64,000 nucleotides of DNA from Bacilli bacterium (GCA_017436345.1 JAFSDH010000010.1:91268-155267); one strand, 5' to 3'; counted from the first letter of the stretch, positions 26,004 to 35,550 are shown. Program-made: numbers and translations. Notes: generated by a model not told the origin, from the letters alone.

Positions 26004-26071
26004 TTTATTACCCAACAAATTCCTATTTATCTCTAAAATTAATTATACAAAATCATATTTTAAACTACAAA

Positions 26072-26096
26072 TAAAAAGAATAGATTTCTCTATTCT
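26072..26096 (-). terminator. Terminator after the HAD gene at 26095
   Basis: A 7-bp stem (26077-26083 with 26090-26096) with the repeated core GAATAGATTTCTCTATTC and a U-run on the minus strand. Confidence 0.85.
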
Positions 26097-26679
26097 AAAT
26101 ATTATTAATAATATCTTCTATACTATTAAACTTAATACTTTTAATACCAAGTTCATTTCCTTTTAAAACATTTTTACTATTATCATCAAAAAATATTGTT
26201 TCTTCTTTTTTTAAATTATATCTATCTACTATTAAATTATAAATAGCTTCATCTGGCTTAATTAAATGTTCTTGATATGAAGATACAATACCTTTAAAAA
26301 TATTCATATCCATATTACTAGATACATATGAAAAACTATCTTTTGTATTATTAGATAAAATATATAAATTATATCCCTTTTTATATAAATTAACTACAAT
26401 ATCATAAACATCTTTCTTAAGTGGAAAAGTCTCAGGATAATCTTTAGAATCTAATAAATATTCTAACTCTTCTTTAATATCTGGATATCTTTTTTTCATA
26501 TCCTCTAAATACTCACTAACACTAATCTTTCCCAACATACATTCGCTAAAATTATTTCCAAATGTAATATTAGTTATTTCCTTAGTTCTTTCTTCACTTA
26601 AATTAAATTTCTCTTTTAAATTATTATTTTTATCATCAAAAAGAACTCCACCAATATCAAATATAATATTCTTTATCAT
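26095..26679 (-). CDS. HAD-superfamily hydrolase
   Basis: The 194-residue protein starts with IIFDIGGVLFDD (motif I), followed by a small helical cap. Motif II is YILSNNT, the Lys in HLIKPDEAIY serves motif III, and IFFDDNSKNVLKG is motif IV. This is the subfamily-IA phosphatase type (YihX-like). It is the last gene of a unit with the ABC-2 permease (one-base overlap) and the ATPase, though a link to transport is not obvious. The substrate is unknown. Confidence 0.85.
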   Translation of the reverse strand: MIKNIIFDIGGVLFDDKNNNLKEKFNLSEERTKEITNITFGNNFSECMLGKISVSEYLEDMKKRYPDIKEELEYLLDSKDYPETFPLKKDVYDIVVNLYKKGYNLYILSNNTKDSFSYVSSNMDMNIFKGIVSSYQEHLIKPDEAIYNLIVDRYNLKKEETIFFDDNSKNVLKGNELGIKSIKFNSIEDIINNI

Positions 26680-27470
26680 TATACAAGCTCCTTTTTCTCA
26701 TACTTAACAAAAGATAAAATTATAAATAATAAACTTATTCCTACCGCTATAAATATCATTATTGGATTAATTGAAACATCAATAATAACATTTCTAATAT
26801 CTCCTAAAGTATAAACAGTAAAATATTTAAAGAATTCTGTTTCTTTACTTAATTCTGAAATTATTGATAAAAAATAACTAATAAAACTAATACCTAAAGC
26901 AATTCCAAAAGTCTTTTTTGTCTTTTTAGAAATAGTTGATATAAACAAATTAATCGTAAATAAAGGAAGCGCAATAAATAAAGGTGTAATACTAAGTAAT
27001 ATAAATTGTTTTCTATCAAAGTCTCCGCTTAATTCAAGTCCTATATAATTAAATAATCCTATAATTATAATCATTAAAACTATATAAAAAATACCACAAA
27101 TAACTTTATTTTTTAAAATATCTTTTCTTCTTACTGGTAAACTATTTAAATATTCAATTGTCTTTTCACTTTCTTCTTTTAATAAAATACTAGATCCCAT
27201 AATCGATGCATAAACACCTGTTATTAAAAAGATAAATACAAATCCTTCAGTCTTTAACCAACCAAACGCACTATCCATTGACGATATATCCATATTAAAT
27301 GCTTTTATTACTTCATCAGGAAACATCTTCATCATTTCATCCATCATAGCTACACTATCACTATTAACAATTGCAGGATACATTAAATAAACAATTAAAA
27401 ACATAAATAACATTATACTAGTCCATATTAAAAAACTCTTTAAATTAATCTTTAATTCTCTTTTTAACAT
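26679..27470 (-). CDS. ABC-2 type permease subunit
   Basis: The 263-residue protein has six hydrophobic segments and a large outside loop after the first span containing MMKMFPDEVIKAFNMD, as in permeases of the YhaP/NatB and ABC-2 class. A cytoplasmic motif KTIEYLNSLPVRRKDILKNK is typical of such permeases. The adjacent gene at 27479 supplies the ATPase. Substrate may be a lipid, peptide or antibiotic; this cannot be read from sequence. Confidence 0.85.
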   Translation of the reverse strand: MLKRELKINLKSFLIWTSIMLFMFLIVYLMYPAIVNSDSVAMMDEMMKMFPDEVIKAFNMDISSMDSAFGWLKTEGFVFIFLITGVYASIMGSSILLKEESEKTIEYLNSLPVRRKDILKNKVICGIFYIVLMIIIIGLFNYIGLELSGDFDRKQFILLSITPLFIALPLFTINLFISTISKKTKKTFGIALGISFISYFLSIISELSKETEFFKYFTVYTLGDIRNVIIDVSINPIMIFIAVGISLLFIILSFVKYEKKELV

Positions 27471-27478
27471 AATATCAC

Positions 27479-28360
27479 CTACTTATAATACTCAATAAAT
27501 AAATCTTCGATCGATACTTCTTCAATTAGTAACTTATCAATCTTAAAATTAGATAATTTTTTTATTAAAATATCAGGACTTAAATTATTAATAAATTTAA
27601 TCTTATCAATAGATTCATCTATTACTTTTAAATTAAGTTCTTTTTTTATCTTTTCAATTTCTTTACTATTAATAGTTAAATAAGTAATATTATCTTTTTC
27701 TATATTCTCTCTAATATCTTCTTTAATAATTTTCCCATCTTTAATAAATCCAATTCGATCACATATCTTAGCAACTTCACTTAGTATATGAGTTGAATAA
27801 AGAATTGTTGTCCCTTTTTTCTTTTCTTCAAGTAATAATTCATAAAAAGTATTTTGCATAATTGGATCTAAACCACTAGTAGGTTCATCTAATATTAATA
27901 TTTTAGGACTATGCATTAATGAAAGAATAATACCTAATTTTTTAGAATTACCTAAAGATAAATCTTCTATTTTTTTAGATTCATCAAGTAAAAATAATTT
28001 AACTAATTCTTTTCTTCTTTTATTTACTTTTTTATCATAAAAAGACTCATGATAATCAAGTATTTCTCTTACTGTTAAATCATCATATAAATTAATTTCA
28101 CTAGGTAAATATCCTATTTCTTTTTTTAAAGAAGTATCATTTTTATCAAATTCTTTTCCATTAATAAATATATCACCACTAGTTTTATTAATTAATCCCA
28201 TTAATGTGCGAATAGTAGTACTTTTACCTGCACCATTAGGACCAATAAATCCATATACTTCACCACTATTTAATTTAATAGAAACATCTTCTACTCCCCT
28301 AACCTTGCCATAATACTTTTTTAAATTAATTATTTCTAATACAACATTATCTTTCTTCAT
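27479..28360 (-). CDS. ABC transporter ATP-binding subunit
   Basis: A 293-residue ATPase with Walker A GPNGAGKST, signature LSLGNSKKLG, Walker B ILILDEPTSGLD and the switch His in YSTHILSE. The C-terminal 80 residues form the small extra domain of drug and lantibiotic exporter ATPases. It pairs with the permease eight bases downstream. The signature LSxGN in place of LSGGQ is common in this ABC-2 branch. Confidence 0.9.
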   Translation of the reverse strand: MKKDNVVLEIINLKKYYGKVRGVEDVSIKLNSGEVYGFIGPNGAGKSTTIRTLMGLINKTSGDIFINGKEFDKNDTSLKKEIGYLPSEINLYDDLTVREILDYHESFYDKKVNKRRKELVKLFLLDESKKIEDLSLGNSKKLGIILSLMHSPKILILDEPTSGLDPIMQNTFYELLLEEKKKGTTILYSTHILSEVAKICDRIGFIKDGKIIKEDIRENIEKDNITYLTINSKEIEKIKKELNLKVIDESIDKIKFINNLSPDILIKKLSNFKIDKLLIEEVSIEDLFIEYYK

Positions 28361-28368
28361 ATAATCAC

Positions 28369-28620
28369 CTAAAAATACATCTCATTTAAAATATCTAAAT
28401 CTTCTTTTGTTACTTTATAATTATCATATTCCAGTGGTATTACACTATCTATATTACAATAAGGACATTCAGCAGTTAAACCATCACTACCCGCTATATA
28501 GTTTTCTATTTCCTTATAATCGAACTCTTTTTTACAATAAATACATACACACTTTTTATCTCTCAATAATTCTTCATTATTTGAAGTTAATCGATGTAAA
28601 TTATAATATTTTTCTTCCAT
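28369..28620 (-). CDS. Small zinc-ribbon protein
   Basis: The 83-residue cytoplasmic protein holds two CxxC pairs (CVCIYCKK and CPYCNID) about 27 residues apart, enough for one zinc ribbon. The region between contains YIAGSDGLTAE. Proteins of this size and layout are common in Bacillota without an assigned role. It lies eight bases upstream of the ABC ATPase gene and probably shares its transcript. Confidence 0.7.
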   Translation of the reverse strand: MEEKYYNLHRLTSNNEELLRDKKCVCIYCKKEFDYKEIENYIAGSDGLTAECPYCNIDSVIPLEYDNYKVTKEDLDILNEMYF

Positions 28621-28646
28621 TCTATCACCAATTTAATTATAACATA

Positions 28647-28671
28647 AAAAACAAATAAATATTATTCGTTA
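28647..28671 (-). terminator. Terminator after gene 28662
   Basis: A 9-bp stem AACGAATAA/TTATTTGTT (one G-U pair) is followed by a U-run and an ATGTTATAAT promoter on the minus strand. Confidence 0.7.
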
Positions 28672-29615
28672 ACTATTTCTAAACCACAATTATTACTTAT
28701 ATCAGAAAATATAACTTTATTCTTCTTTTTTAAAGTTACTTTAATAACTGAATCAACACTTTCAAATATTTCTTTAGCCATACTACCATTAACAGGCGCT
28801 TTTAACATTAAACTATTATTATTATCACATTCTATTTCTAAAATATATTTTCTCTTCTTTAAAATAATATTTACTTTACCATTTTCTATTTCAAACTTTT
28901 CTATTTTAGAAAAATTATAAGTCGCAAATCTATATTCTTTATCATTTACAATCAAACTACATATTAATCCTTTAAAATTAAAAATTTTAAAAGAAATATC
29001 AGCAATTGAAAACATAAAAGAACAATTCTTATTCTTAAAACAATTTCCTTCTCCCCAAATATATCTTTTAGGAAAAGATTTTCCATAGTCTTTTTCTATA
29101 TATCCAACCCCATCTAAAAATTCTATTTTTTTATCATTTAAACTAATAAATCCTGATACTTTATTTTCCATTTTTAAAATTGCATGATTACATTCCATAA
29201 AAGGAATATAAGAAAATATTCCCATGATATTAGGAAAAATTATCTTTTTATTTATATTTATTCCTTTACTATATTTTAAATCACCAAATAACTTTAACTC
29301 TAAATCTCTATCTTCTATATCAATATGAATTCTATTCTCAGAAAAATAATTATTACCTATCCTAATCCAAAAAGGATCATTATTATATTCAAAATCATCT
29401 ATATTATAATTTACATACCAAGATTCTTTCTTCGTAACGACTTGAATAAAAGCACCTTTTTTGCCATTATTAATACTAATCCCTGGTATAAAAGATATAA
29501 CAAAATCATTAACAACATTCTTAAAATAATATCCTTCAAAGTAATTAATATTACTATTTAAATATTTTCCACCCTGAAATACTTCTGGATTTTTTATTAA
29601 ATATAATTTTCTCAT
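28662..29615 (-). CDS. Tocopherol-cyclase-like protein
   Basis: The 317-residue protein has the N-terminal FEGYYFK pattern and the mid-protein GYIEKDYGKSFPKRYIWGEG pattern that mark the tocopherol cyclase family (normally EKNWGxSFPxxWxWxQ). It is beta-rich throughout and has no signal peptide. In plants and cyanobacteria the family closes the chromanol ring of vitamin E. In gut Bacillota the role of these homologues is not established and no tocopherol genes are here, so binding or change of another lipid is more likely. It is monocistronic. Confidence 0.75.
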   Translation of the reverse strand: MRKLYLIKNPEVFQGGKYLNSNINYFEGYYFKNVVNDFVISFIPGISINNGKKGAFIQVVTKKESWYVNYNIDDFEYNNDPFWIRIGNNYFSENRIHIDIEDRDLELKLFGDLKYSKGININKKIIFPNIMGIFSYIPFMECNHAILKMENKVSGFISLNDKKIEFLDGVGYIEKDYGKSFPKRYIWGEGNCFKNKNCSFMFSIADISFKIFNFKGLICSLIVNDKEYRFATYNFSKIEKFEIENGKVNIILKKRKYILEIECDNNNSLMLKAPVNGSMAKEIFESVDSVIKVTLKKKNKVIFSDISNNCGLEIVNE

Positions 29616-29639
29616 ATTAAATAATATGAAAACTCAATA

Positions 29640-29666
29640 AAAAAATAACATAATATGTTATTTTTC
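29640..29666 (-). terminator. Terminator after gene 29665
   Basis: A near-perfect palindrome AAAAATAACATAATATGTTA with a U-run on the minus strand. Confidence 0.75.
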
Positions 29667-29925
29667 ATTCTATATATGCCCAAATTAAAAACTCATCTAA
29701 CAAAGTAAAAGAAGCACCATGTATTTCACCTTCACTATTAGTATAGTAAACAACAATATATCCTAAACCTTGATATACCTTTTCCTCTTTAGTTTCTTTT
29801 TCATCTATCGTAATCAAAGGACGAATATCTTGAAAAGGCTTACTTTTAATTCGATAAGCATCTATTCCTACAAATATTAAATATATTATAATGATATCAA
29901 TAATTAAAAAGATAATCTTTTTCAT
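29665..29925 (-). CDS. Small protein with N-terminal membrane anchor
   Basis: The 86-residue protein has one N-terminal hydrophobic helix (about 3-20) and an outside part (KPFQDIRPLITIDEKETKEE, then YQGLGYIVVYYTN). The pattern resembles small secreted or membrane proteins of Bacillota often described only as hypothetical. It lies eight bases after the Nudix gene and probably shares its transcript. Confidence 0.65.
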   Translation of the reverse strand: MKKIIFLIIDIIIIYLIFVGIDAYRIKSKPFQDIRPLITIDEKETKEEKVYQGLGYIVVYYTNSEGEIHGASFTLLDEFLIWAYIE

Positions 29926-29932
29926 AAAACAC

Positions 29933-30493
29933 CTACTTTATATTTACTAATTTATCATTTAACTTTCTATAAACTAGTTTCATTTTTTCTTCATTAGTAA
30001 TAATACATGCATCTTCAATATTAATCCATTTAACACCACTATTTTCATCTTCTTTTATTCTAAGTACTTCTTCCTCATCTGCCTCAAATAAAAAACAACA
30101 ATCTAAGTGCAAATGTGAAGAAACAAACTTTCCTCTTTTAACATGTGGATCAACAGTTAAAATTTGTAACGCATAAATACCATCACTTAATAATTTTAAA
30201 TTATCTAATCCAGTTTCTTCTTCTGCTTCTTTTCTAGCTACATGTAATAAATCTCCATCACCATCAGCATGACCCCCGGTCCATGCCCATGAATCATATA
30301 TATTATGATAAATCATTAAGACTTTCGTTCTTTCTTTATTAACAATCCAGTTAGATGCAGTAAAATGACCCATCTTATTATCTCTTGTTAATACATCATC
30401 AAAAGTATCAATATAATCAAGCATTAACTCCTTATCACATTCTTCTTGTTCATTAAAAGGAACAAATCTTTCTAAACATTCTCTTAAATTCAT
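29933..30493 (-). CDS. Nudix hydrolase
   Basis: The 186-residue protein contains a full Nudix box: GGHADGDGD followed by ARKEAEEETGL, with the metal-binding Glu residues in place. Nudix enzymes hydrolyse nucleoside diphosphates linked to another group. An N-terminal 40-residue lead and a segment HLHLDCCFLFEAD are typical of the IDI/MutT-like branch. The substrate is not predictable. AGGTGATAAT before the ATG supports the start. Confidence 0.9.
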   Translation of the reverse strand: MNLRECLERFVPFNEQEECDKELMLDYIDTFDDVLTRDNKMGHFTASNWIVNKERTKVLMIYHNIYDSWAWTGGHADGDGDLLHVARKEAEEETGLDNLKLLSDGIYALQILTVDPHVKRGKFVSSHLHLDCCFLFEADEEEVLRIKEDENSGVKWINIEDACIITNEEKMKLVYRKLNDKLVNIK

Positions 30494-30520
30494 ATTATCA
30501 CCTAATAAAATTATACATTA

Positions 30521-30547
30521 AAAAAAGATAAATTGCTTTATCTTTTT
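30521..30547 (-). terminator. Terminator after the lipoprotein gene
   Basis: The stem AAAAAGATAAA/TTTATCTTTTT precedes U-rich sequence on the minus strand. Confidence 0.8.
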
Positions 30548-30553
30548 CTAATA

Positions 30554-31012
30554 TTATTTACAAGTATATCCTTCGGCTTCAATATTTGTAACGAATTTAT
30601 CGAAATCCATATCTTTTCCTTCAAAATCCATTCCAATTTTCTTTAAAAGATCTTTATCAGCAACTTTTAAATCAGCATCAAAAGTAACAGTCATGTTATC
30701 ATCAAATTCAACACTAATTTTTAGACCATCGTATGTATCTTTTTCAAGCCCATAAGTTGATAAGAAAGATTCTTTAATTATTCCTTTTGTTTCTTCATCA
30801 ATGTCTTTAAAAGTTGTAATACCCATTGATTCATTAGATGGTACAACTATCATTTTAATTTTATCAATTTCATTATTAGTTGCACTTACATCAAAAGATA
30901 TTTTACCACTACTGTCTGTATAATCACATACTGTTGTCTTAACCTTGTCACCACACCCTGTTAAAAGAATAACAAACGATAATGAAAAAACTAGCATTAA
31001 TAACTTTTTCAT
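30554..31012 (-). CDS. Lipoprotein of unknown function
   Basis: A lipoprotein signal peptide ends in the lipobox LLTGC (Cys19), so the mature protein would be lipid-anchored outside the membrane. The remaining 130 residues alternate beta strands and a helix and contain two further Cys (VCDYTDSSG near the start, EGYTCK at the end) that could form a disulfide. The shape recalls the DUF1307/YehR-like lipoproteins, but I am not sure. Transcribed alone. Confidence 0.75.
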   Translation of the reverse strand: MKKLLMLVFSLSFVILLTGCGDKVKTTVCDYTDSSGKISFDVSATNNEIDKIKMIVVPSNESMGITTFKDIDEETKGIIKESFLSTYGLEKDTYDGLKISVEFDDNMTVTFDADLKVADKDLLKKIGMDFEGKDMDFDKFVTNIEAEGYTCK

Positions 31013-31078
31013 ATATTCACCTCCTTATATTAATAATTATATCAACTTAAAATTTTTTTCTCAATTAAAATAAATTAT

Positions 31079-32920
31079 TTATATCTTAAAATAATTACAT
31101 ATATCTGTAACTATATAATCAATATCTAAATTAATATTCTTTTTTAACTCTTTTATCTTCCCATGATTAATAAACTTATTATCAATTCCAGTAATTTTAA
31201 TTTTATTTTTAGCTTCTTTATGATTAAAGTACTCTAGTATATTACTACCAAGTCCATTAGTCTTTATATTAGTTTCATATACATAAATATTAGAATTATT
31301 TTTAATCAAATCTTTTAAAATATCTTTATCTATCGGCTTTATATATCTAGCATTAATAATATTAATATCTTTATCTTCTAAAGCATCATTTAATAACATT
31401 ACATCTGTACCATAACTAATAACAACATTTTTACTCTTACTCTTCTTTAAATATTCCCAAGTTCCTATCTTAATCTCTTTAAAAGAAGTTTTTTCATATT
31501 CAAGTACATCTCTTTCATATCTAATACAAAATGGATTAGTTTGTTTATAAAAACCCGTATATAAAAGATCACGAATCTCTTCATTATCTTTTCCCATACA
31601 TATAACTATATTGGGAATACTATTTAAAAAGCTAATATCAAATACACCATGATGCGTCTCACCATCTTCCCCTACAAGTCCAGCACGATCTATTCCAATA
31701 ACAACATGAGCATTCATTCTCGCAATATCATGATTAATATTATCATATGCCCTTTGTAAAAAAGATGAATAAATTGGTAAAAAAACCTTTTTATTATTTA
31801 AAGCAATACTACAAGCTAATGTTGTTGCAAAAGATTCAGTAATACCTGTATCAATACTTCTGTCTGGAAAATCTTTAAAAATCTTCTCTAACTTACTACC
31901 ACTAATCATAGCCGGTGTAATTGTTACAATATCTTTGTCACTTTCCATAAACTCATGAACTGTATTACTAACTACTTCACTTAAACTAGTAACTATACTT
32001 TTATTTTGAATACCAGTTTCAACATCAAAACTACCTACACCATGCCAACTACTACTATTTTCTTCCGCAGGTTTATAACCTTTTCCTTTTTGTGTTACAA
32101 CATGAACTAAAATCGACTTTTTAGATGATTTAGCTTTCTTTAAAGCCTTAATAACATCTTTAATATTATGACCATCAATCGGACCTAAATAATCAATATT
32201 TAAATTAGTAAAAAGATTATCATTTAATTTACTTTTAAAACACTCTTTAACATCATGAGTAAACTTATATATTTTCTTACCCGTTTTACTTTTATTAAGC
32301 ATAAGCTTATATCCATGTTTAGCATTAGTATAACTATTACTAATTCTAATCTTATTTAAAAACTCACTCATTCCACCAACATTTTTAGAAATAGACATAT
32401 TATTATCATTTAAAATAATTATTACTTTTGAACCCAAATTATCAACATTATTTAAAGCCTCTAAAGCTAAACCTCCTGTTAAGGAACCATCTCCAATAAT
32501 TGCAATTACTTCATTTTTCTTCTTATCTAAATCTCTTGCATAAGCAAAACCAAGCGCTGCAGCAATTGAAGTTGATGAGTGTCCCGCTTCAAACGGATCA
32601 TGAATACTTTCTTTTCTTTTTTGAAAACCTGATATACCATCTATTTGTCTTAATTTATCAAACATCTTAGCGCGACCAGTTAATATTTTATGAACATAAG
32701 ACTGATGTCCTACATCAAAAATAAATTTATCATTAGGAGAATCAAACACATAGTGAAGCGCTACTGTTAATTCAACAATCCCTAAATTACTAGCTAAATG
32801 ACCACCTGTTTTAGATAGCTTATCTATTATAAATTTTCTTATATCTATACATAAATCTTCTAATTCTTTATTAGTTAATTCTTTCAAAAAACTAGGATCT
32901 TTAATATCTGTTATCTTCAT
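31079..32920 (-). CDS. dxs: 1-deoxy-D-xylulose-5-phosphate synthase
   Basis: The 613-residue protein joins pyruvate and glyceraldehyde 3-phosphate to DXP, the first step of the MEP pathway and a precursor for thiamine and pyridoxal. The N-terminal thiamine-diphosphate domain shows GGHLASNLG, FDVGHQSYVHKILTGR and GDGSLTGG. The pyrimidine-binding domain has GITESFA and DRAGLVGEDGETHHGVFD, and a C-terminal transketolase-like domain ends it. Length is near the family norm. With ispH at 16154 it shows that isoprenoids are made by MEP, not mevalonate. Confidence 0.96.
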   Translation of the reverse strand: MKITDIKDPSFLKELTNKELEDLCIDIRKFIIDKLSKTGGHLASNLGIVELTVALHYVFDSPNDKFIFDVGHQSYVHKILTGRAKMFDKLRQIDGISGFQKRKESIHDPFEAGHSSTSIAAALGFAYARDLDKKKNEVIAIIGDGSLTGGLALEALNNVDNLGSKVIIILNDNNMSISKNVGGMSEFLNKIRISNSYTNAKHGYKLMLNKSKTGKKIYKFTHDVKECFKSKLNDNLFTNLNIDYLGPIDGHNIKDVIKALKKAKSSKKSILVHVVTQKGKGYKPAEENSSSWHGVGSFDVETGIQNKSIVTSLSEVVSNTVHEFMESDKDIVTITPAMISGSKLEKIFKDFPDRSIDTGITESFATTLACSIALNNKKVFLPIYSSFLQRAYDNINHDIARMNAHVVIGIDRAGLVGEDGETHHGVFDISFLNSIPNIVICMGKDNEEIRDLLYTGFYKQTNPFCIRYERDVLEYEKTSFKEIKIGTWEYLKKSKSKNVVISYGTDVMLLNDALEDKDINIINARYIKPIDKDILKDLIKNNSNIYVYETNIKTNGLGSNILEYFNHKEAKNKIKITGIDNKFINHGKIKELKKNINLDIDYIVTDICNYFKI

Positions 32921-32954
32921 AATTGTTCACCTATTAAAAGTATAACATAAAAAT

Positions 32955-32979
32955 AAAAAGTAAGTATAATTACTTACTT
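32955..32979 (-). terminator. Terminator after the patatin gene
   Basis: A 9-bp stem (32958-32966 with 32971-32979) is followed by U-rich sequence on the minus strand. Confidence 0.75.
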
Positions 32980-33827
32980 TCTAAATAATTTTTTAATGAT
33001 TTAATTATCTTTTTACAATCTCTAACTCCTAAATCATAAACAGCTTGTAACTTATTAGGATTCTTTTCTATTATATCAATATTAATTTTCTTAGATGGAC
33101 GTATAACAAATATTTCTTTTTTAGCTTCCATATCAATTATTTTTTCAATAACACTATTATATTCATTATGACGATTAAACATAACATTAACCATCTCAGG
33201 ATATTTTCTAAATTTTAATTTTACCAAACTTCTTTTCTTTTTAGACAAAGGTCTTTTTCTATAATCAAATGGCTGTGTCAAAACAACAATAATTTTATCA
33301 TAACCTAAACTCTTCATCTTCTCTACCGGAATACTATCAGAAATTCCCCCATCTAAATATTTTTTTCCATTAATATCTATCATTTTAGATGCAAAAGGCA
33401 TAGCCGACGATGCTCTAAGTTCTTCCAACTGTTCATAAATATTTGTTATTTTAAAGTATTCTGGTTTACCTGTTTTAACATCAGTTGCACAAGCATAATA
33501 ATCTTTTCCACTATTCATAAAAGTATCATTATCAAAAGGAAATAATTCCTTTGTAACACGATAATATGCAAAATCACGATTAACAACATTCCCTGTTAAA
33601 AATAACGATCTTAAACTAATAAATCTTTTATCTCCACAATACTTCTTATTATATAAAAGAGCTCTTTTCCTCTGCTTAGAAAAATAATTAGGACCAAATA
33701 AAGCTCCAGCTGATGTACCAATAATACCATCTATTTCAATATTATTATCCATTAATATATCTAAAACACCAACCGTATACATTCCACGCATTGCGCCGCC
33801 TTCTAAAACTAATCCTACTTTAGTCAT
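32970..33827 (-). CDS. Patatin-like phospholipase
   Basis: The 285-residue protein has the patatin catalytic set: oxyanion-hole motif EGGAMRGMYTVGVLD, nucleophile Ser in GTSAGA, and Asp in DGGISDS. It belongs to the small bacterial RssA/YjjU-like branch with no signal peptide, so it probably acts on membrane phospholipids or lysophospholipids from the inside. It overlaps the kinase-like gene upstream by eight bases and is probably co-transcribed with it. Confidence 0.9.
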   Translation of the reverse strand: MTKVGLVLEGGAMRGMYTVGVLDILMDNNIEIDGIIGTSAGALFGPNYFSKQRKRALLYNKKYCGDKRFISLRSLFLTGNVVNRDFAYYRVTKELFPFDNDTFMNSGKDYYACATDVKTGKPEYFKITNIYEQLEELRASSAMPFASKMIDINGKKYLDGGISDSIPVEKMKSLGYDKIIVVLTQPFDYRKRPLSKKKRSLVKLKFRKYPEMVNVMFNRHNEYNSVIEKIIDMEAKKEIFVIRPSKKINIDIIEKNPNKLQAVYDLGVRDCKKIIKSLKNYLESK

Positions 33828-34347
33828 GAAGCACCTCTATACCATTACTTACATCAATAAAATTAATTCCAAGTTCTAAACACTCTTTTTCAATATTTTT
33901 ACTAATAAGAATTAATTTATCTAAAATATCTAATAATTCAATATCACTTCTTTTAAATGTCCAATCATCTTTTGTCTCATATTTTCTTATTATTGAAAAT
34001 TTTTCTTCCTTGTCTATATTAGGATATCCAAGAAAATATATATCCCATTTATCTTTATCTAAATACCTAACAATATCTTTAGGCATAACATGAGCAGAAT
34101 CAAGAATAAACTTTTCATCAGTTGTATCAATAATACTAATAACAGTTGATAAAAAAAGTGATAATTTATTACTCGTTTCTGAATTAATTACAACATTACT
34201 AATAATTCCAACATCAGGATAATTCCTTTTAAAAGATGCCGTAAAATAATCAATAGGAATATGATTATATTTATTATCTCCACATATCTTCTTAGCAAAA
34301 GTACTTTTACCAGATTTTGCTACTCCACCAATAAAAATATTTTTCAT
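33820..34347 (-). CDS. P-loop nucleotide kinase-like protein
   Basis: The 175-residue protein opens with MKNIFIGGVAKSGKST, a Walker A motif at about residues 7-14. A DSAHVMP segment could be the Walker B region and an Arg-rich stretch may act as lid, as in small-molecule kinases. The start at 34347 was chosen because it follows AGGAGG by six bases; the longer frame would run back into the upstream gene. The substrate is unknown. It overlaps the patatin gene. Confidence 0.75.
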   Translation of the reverse strand: MKNIFIGGVAKSGKSTFAKKICGDNKYNHIPIDYFTASFKRNYPDVGIISNVVINSETSNKLSLFLSTVISIIDTTDEKFILDSAHVMPKDIVRYLDKDKWDIYFLGYPNIDKEEKFSIIRKYETKDDWTFKRSDIELLDILDKLILISKNIEKECLELGINFIDVSNGIEVLHD

Positions 34348-34357
34348 AAATTTCCTC

Positions 34358-34915
34358 CTATTTATAAGCAATAAATCTCGGTCCCTCATCAGAATAACCA
34401 ACTTGAATAACTAATAAATCATCAACATAAAATATATATAAAACTTCTTCTCTTCCATCTAATATATAATACATTGCTTTATCATATTCATTACCTAAAT
34501 ATCTTTTATTACTAACGATAGCTTCTCTACCTTCAATTAATTCTTCTAAATTAATATTAGAACTATTATCTGTTATTTCAGCTTTTTCAATTACTGATAA
34601 AATATACTCTTCTTCTAAAATATATTCATAATTACATAAATTACCATCTTCATATTCTAAAATAAGCATATAAATACCTAAAGGTAACTCTTTAATATCC
34701 CAACTAGTAATAGAAATATCTCTTTTTTTATTATAAGAAACATTCTCACTATAACATTGATTTTCTTCAAACTCACCAAAACTTTCTTCTCTAGTAAATA
34801 CATATAATTTATTATCATTTCTAAATTCAAATAAAGGTAAAGATAAATAACCAATAAATAGTACTATTACTATTATTAAAAATATTGTTATAAACATAAA
34901 GATTTTCTTTTTCAT
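34358..34915 (-). CDS. Membrane-anchored protein of unknown function
   Basis: The 185-residue protein has one N-terminal membrane helix (about 5-25) and an outside domain of about 155 residues that is rich in Glu, Asp and Tyr and looks beta-stranded. Two Cys in the outer domain (NQCYSENV, GNLCNYEY) may form a disulfide. I do not recognise the family. Ten bases separate it from the kinase-like gene downstream, and nine from the ProX-like gene upstream. Confidence 0.65.
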   Translation of the reverse strand: MKKKIFMFITIFLIIVIVLFIGYLSLPLFEFRNDNKLYVFTREESFGEFEENQCYSENVSYNKKRDISITSWDIKELPLGIYMLILEYEDGNLCNYEYILEEEYILSVIEKAEITDNSSNINLEELIEGREAIVSNKRYLGNEYDKAMYYILDGREEVLYIFYVDDLLVIQVGYSDEGPRFIAYK

Positions 34916-34923
34916 ATTAACTC

Positions 34924-35385
34924 CTAAAAAATAATATATTTATGTTTTTCATATTCAATGAATTTTATTAAATCATCATATGAAATAGACATTGTCTTTG
35001 TATTAGTATTAGGATGAAATAAAATCTTATTATTAGTTAAATCTTTATCAATTAACAAAGTAACTTTATTATCAAAGTCATTAGTAATACCTAAAGGAGT
35101 AACACTTCCTTCTTCCAAATCCAATACTTCTTTTAATCTTTCACTACTTGCAAAAGATAACTTATTACACCCAATTATACTCGCTAATTGTTTTAAATCA
35201 GCTCTTTTATTTTCTTCTAAAATAATTAAATAATAATTTTTCTTATCTTTAAGAAATAAACTTTTACTTCCAATCCCCTCTATCATATTTTCTATTTTTT
35301 TAGCTTCATCAACAGTCATTACTTTCTCATGAGAAATTTCATCATAAGAAATATTTAATTTATTTAAAACATCATATAAATTCAT
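34924..35385 (-). CDS. Prolyl-tRNA editing protein, ProX/PrdX type
   Basis: The 153-residue protein matches the free-standing trans-editing domains of the YbaK/ProX superfamily: IGSKSLFLKDKKNYYLIIL, the conserved Lys in LKQLASIIG, and VTPLGITND and FHPNTNTKT segments. Such proteins remove alanine mischarged onto tRNA-Pro in species whose ProRS lacks its own editing insert. A second family member of the YbaK branch (Cys-tRNA-Pro deacylase) lies at 40309, so the two probably cover different errors. Confidence 0.85.
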   Translation of the reverse strand: MNLYDVLNKLNISYDEISHEKVMTVDEAKKIENMIEGIGSKSLFLKDKKNYYLIILEENKRADLKQLASIIGCNKLSFASSERLKEVLDLEEGSVTPLGITNDFDNKVTLLIDKDLTNNKILFHPNTNTKTMSISYDDLIKFIEYEKHKYIIF

Positions 35386-35550
35386 AATTACACCTACTAT
35401 TCTATTAAATTTTTATTTATTATTTTAAAACTTAATATTTCATCGGCCTTTTTTTATAATAATTACATTATCTAGTAACCTTATAAATACTTTCACATCT
35501 TGCACTAAATCATTACCTGCCTTTTTGTTTTTACTATTTATCTAATATCA

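Noticed and set aside
25984..26166. Plus-strand open frame of 60 codons after tetR
   Set aside because: It overlaps the HAD gene and the tetR terminator, has no ribosome site and no protein-like pattern.
35386..35550. Possible small gene in the gap before alr
   Set aside because: Only a GTG-started 21-codon frame is seen, with poor ribosome spacing and no clear signals; I see nothing I can support here.
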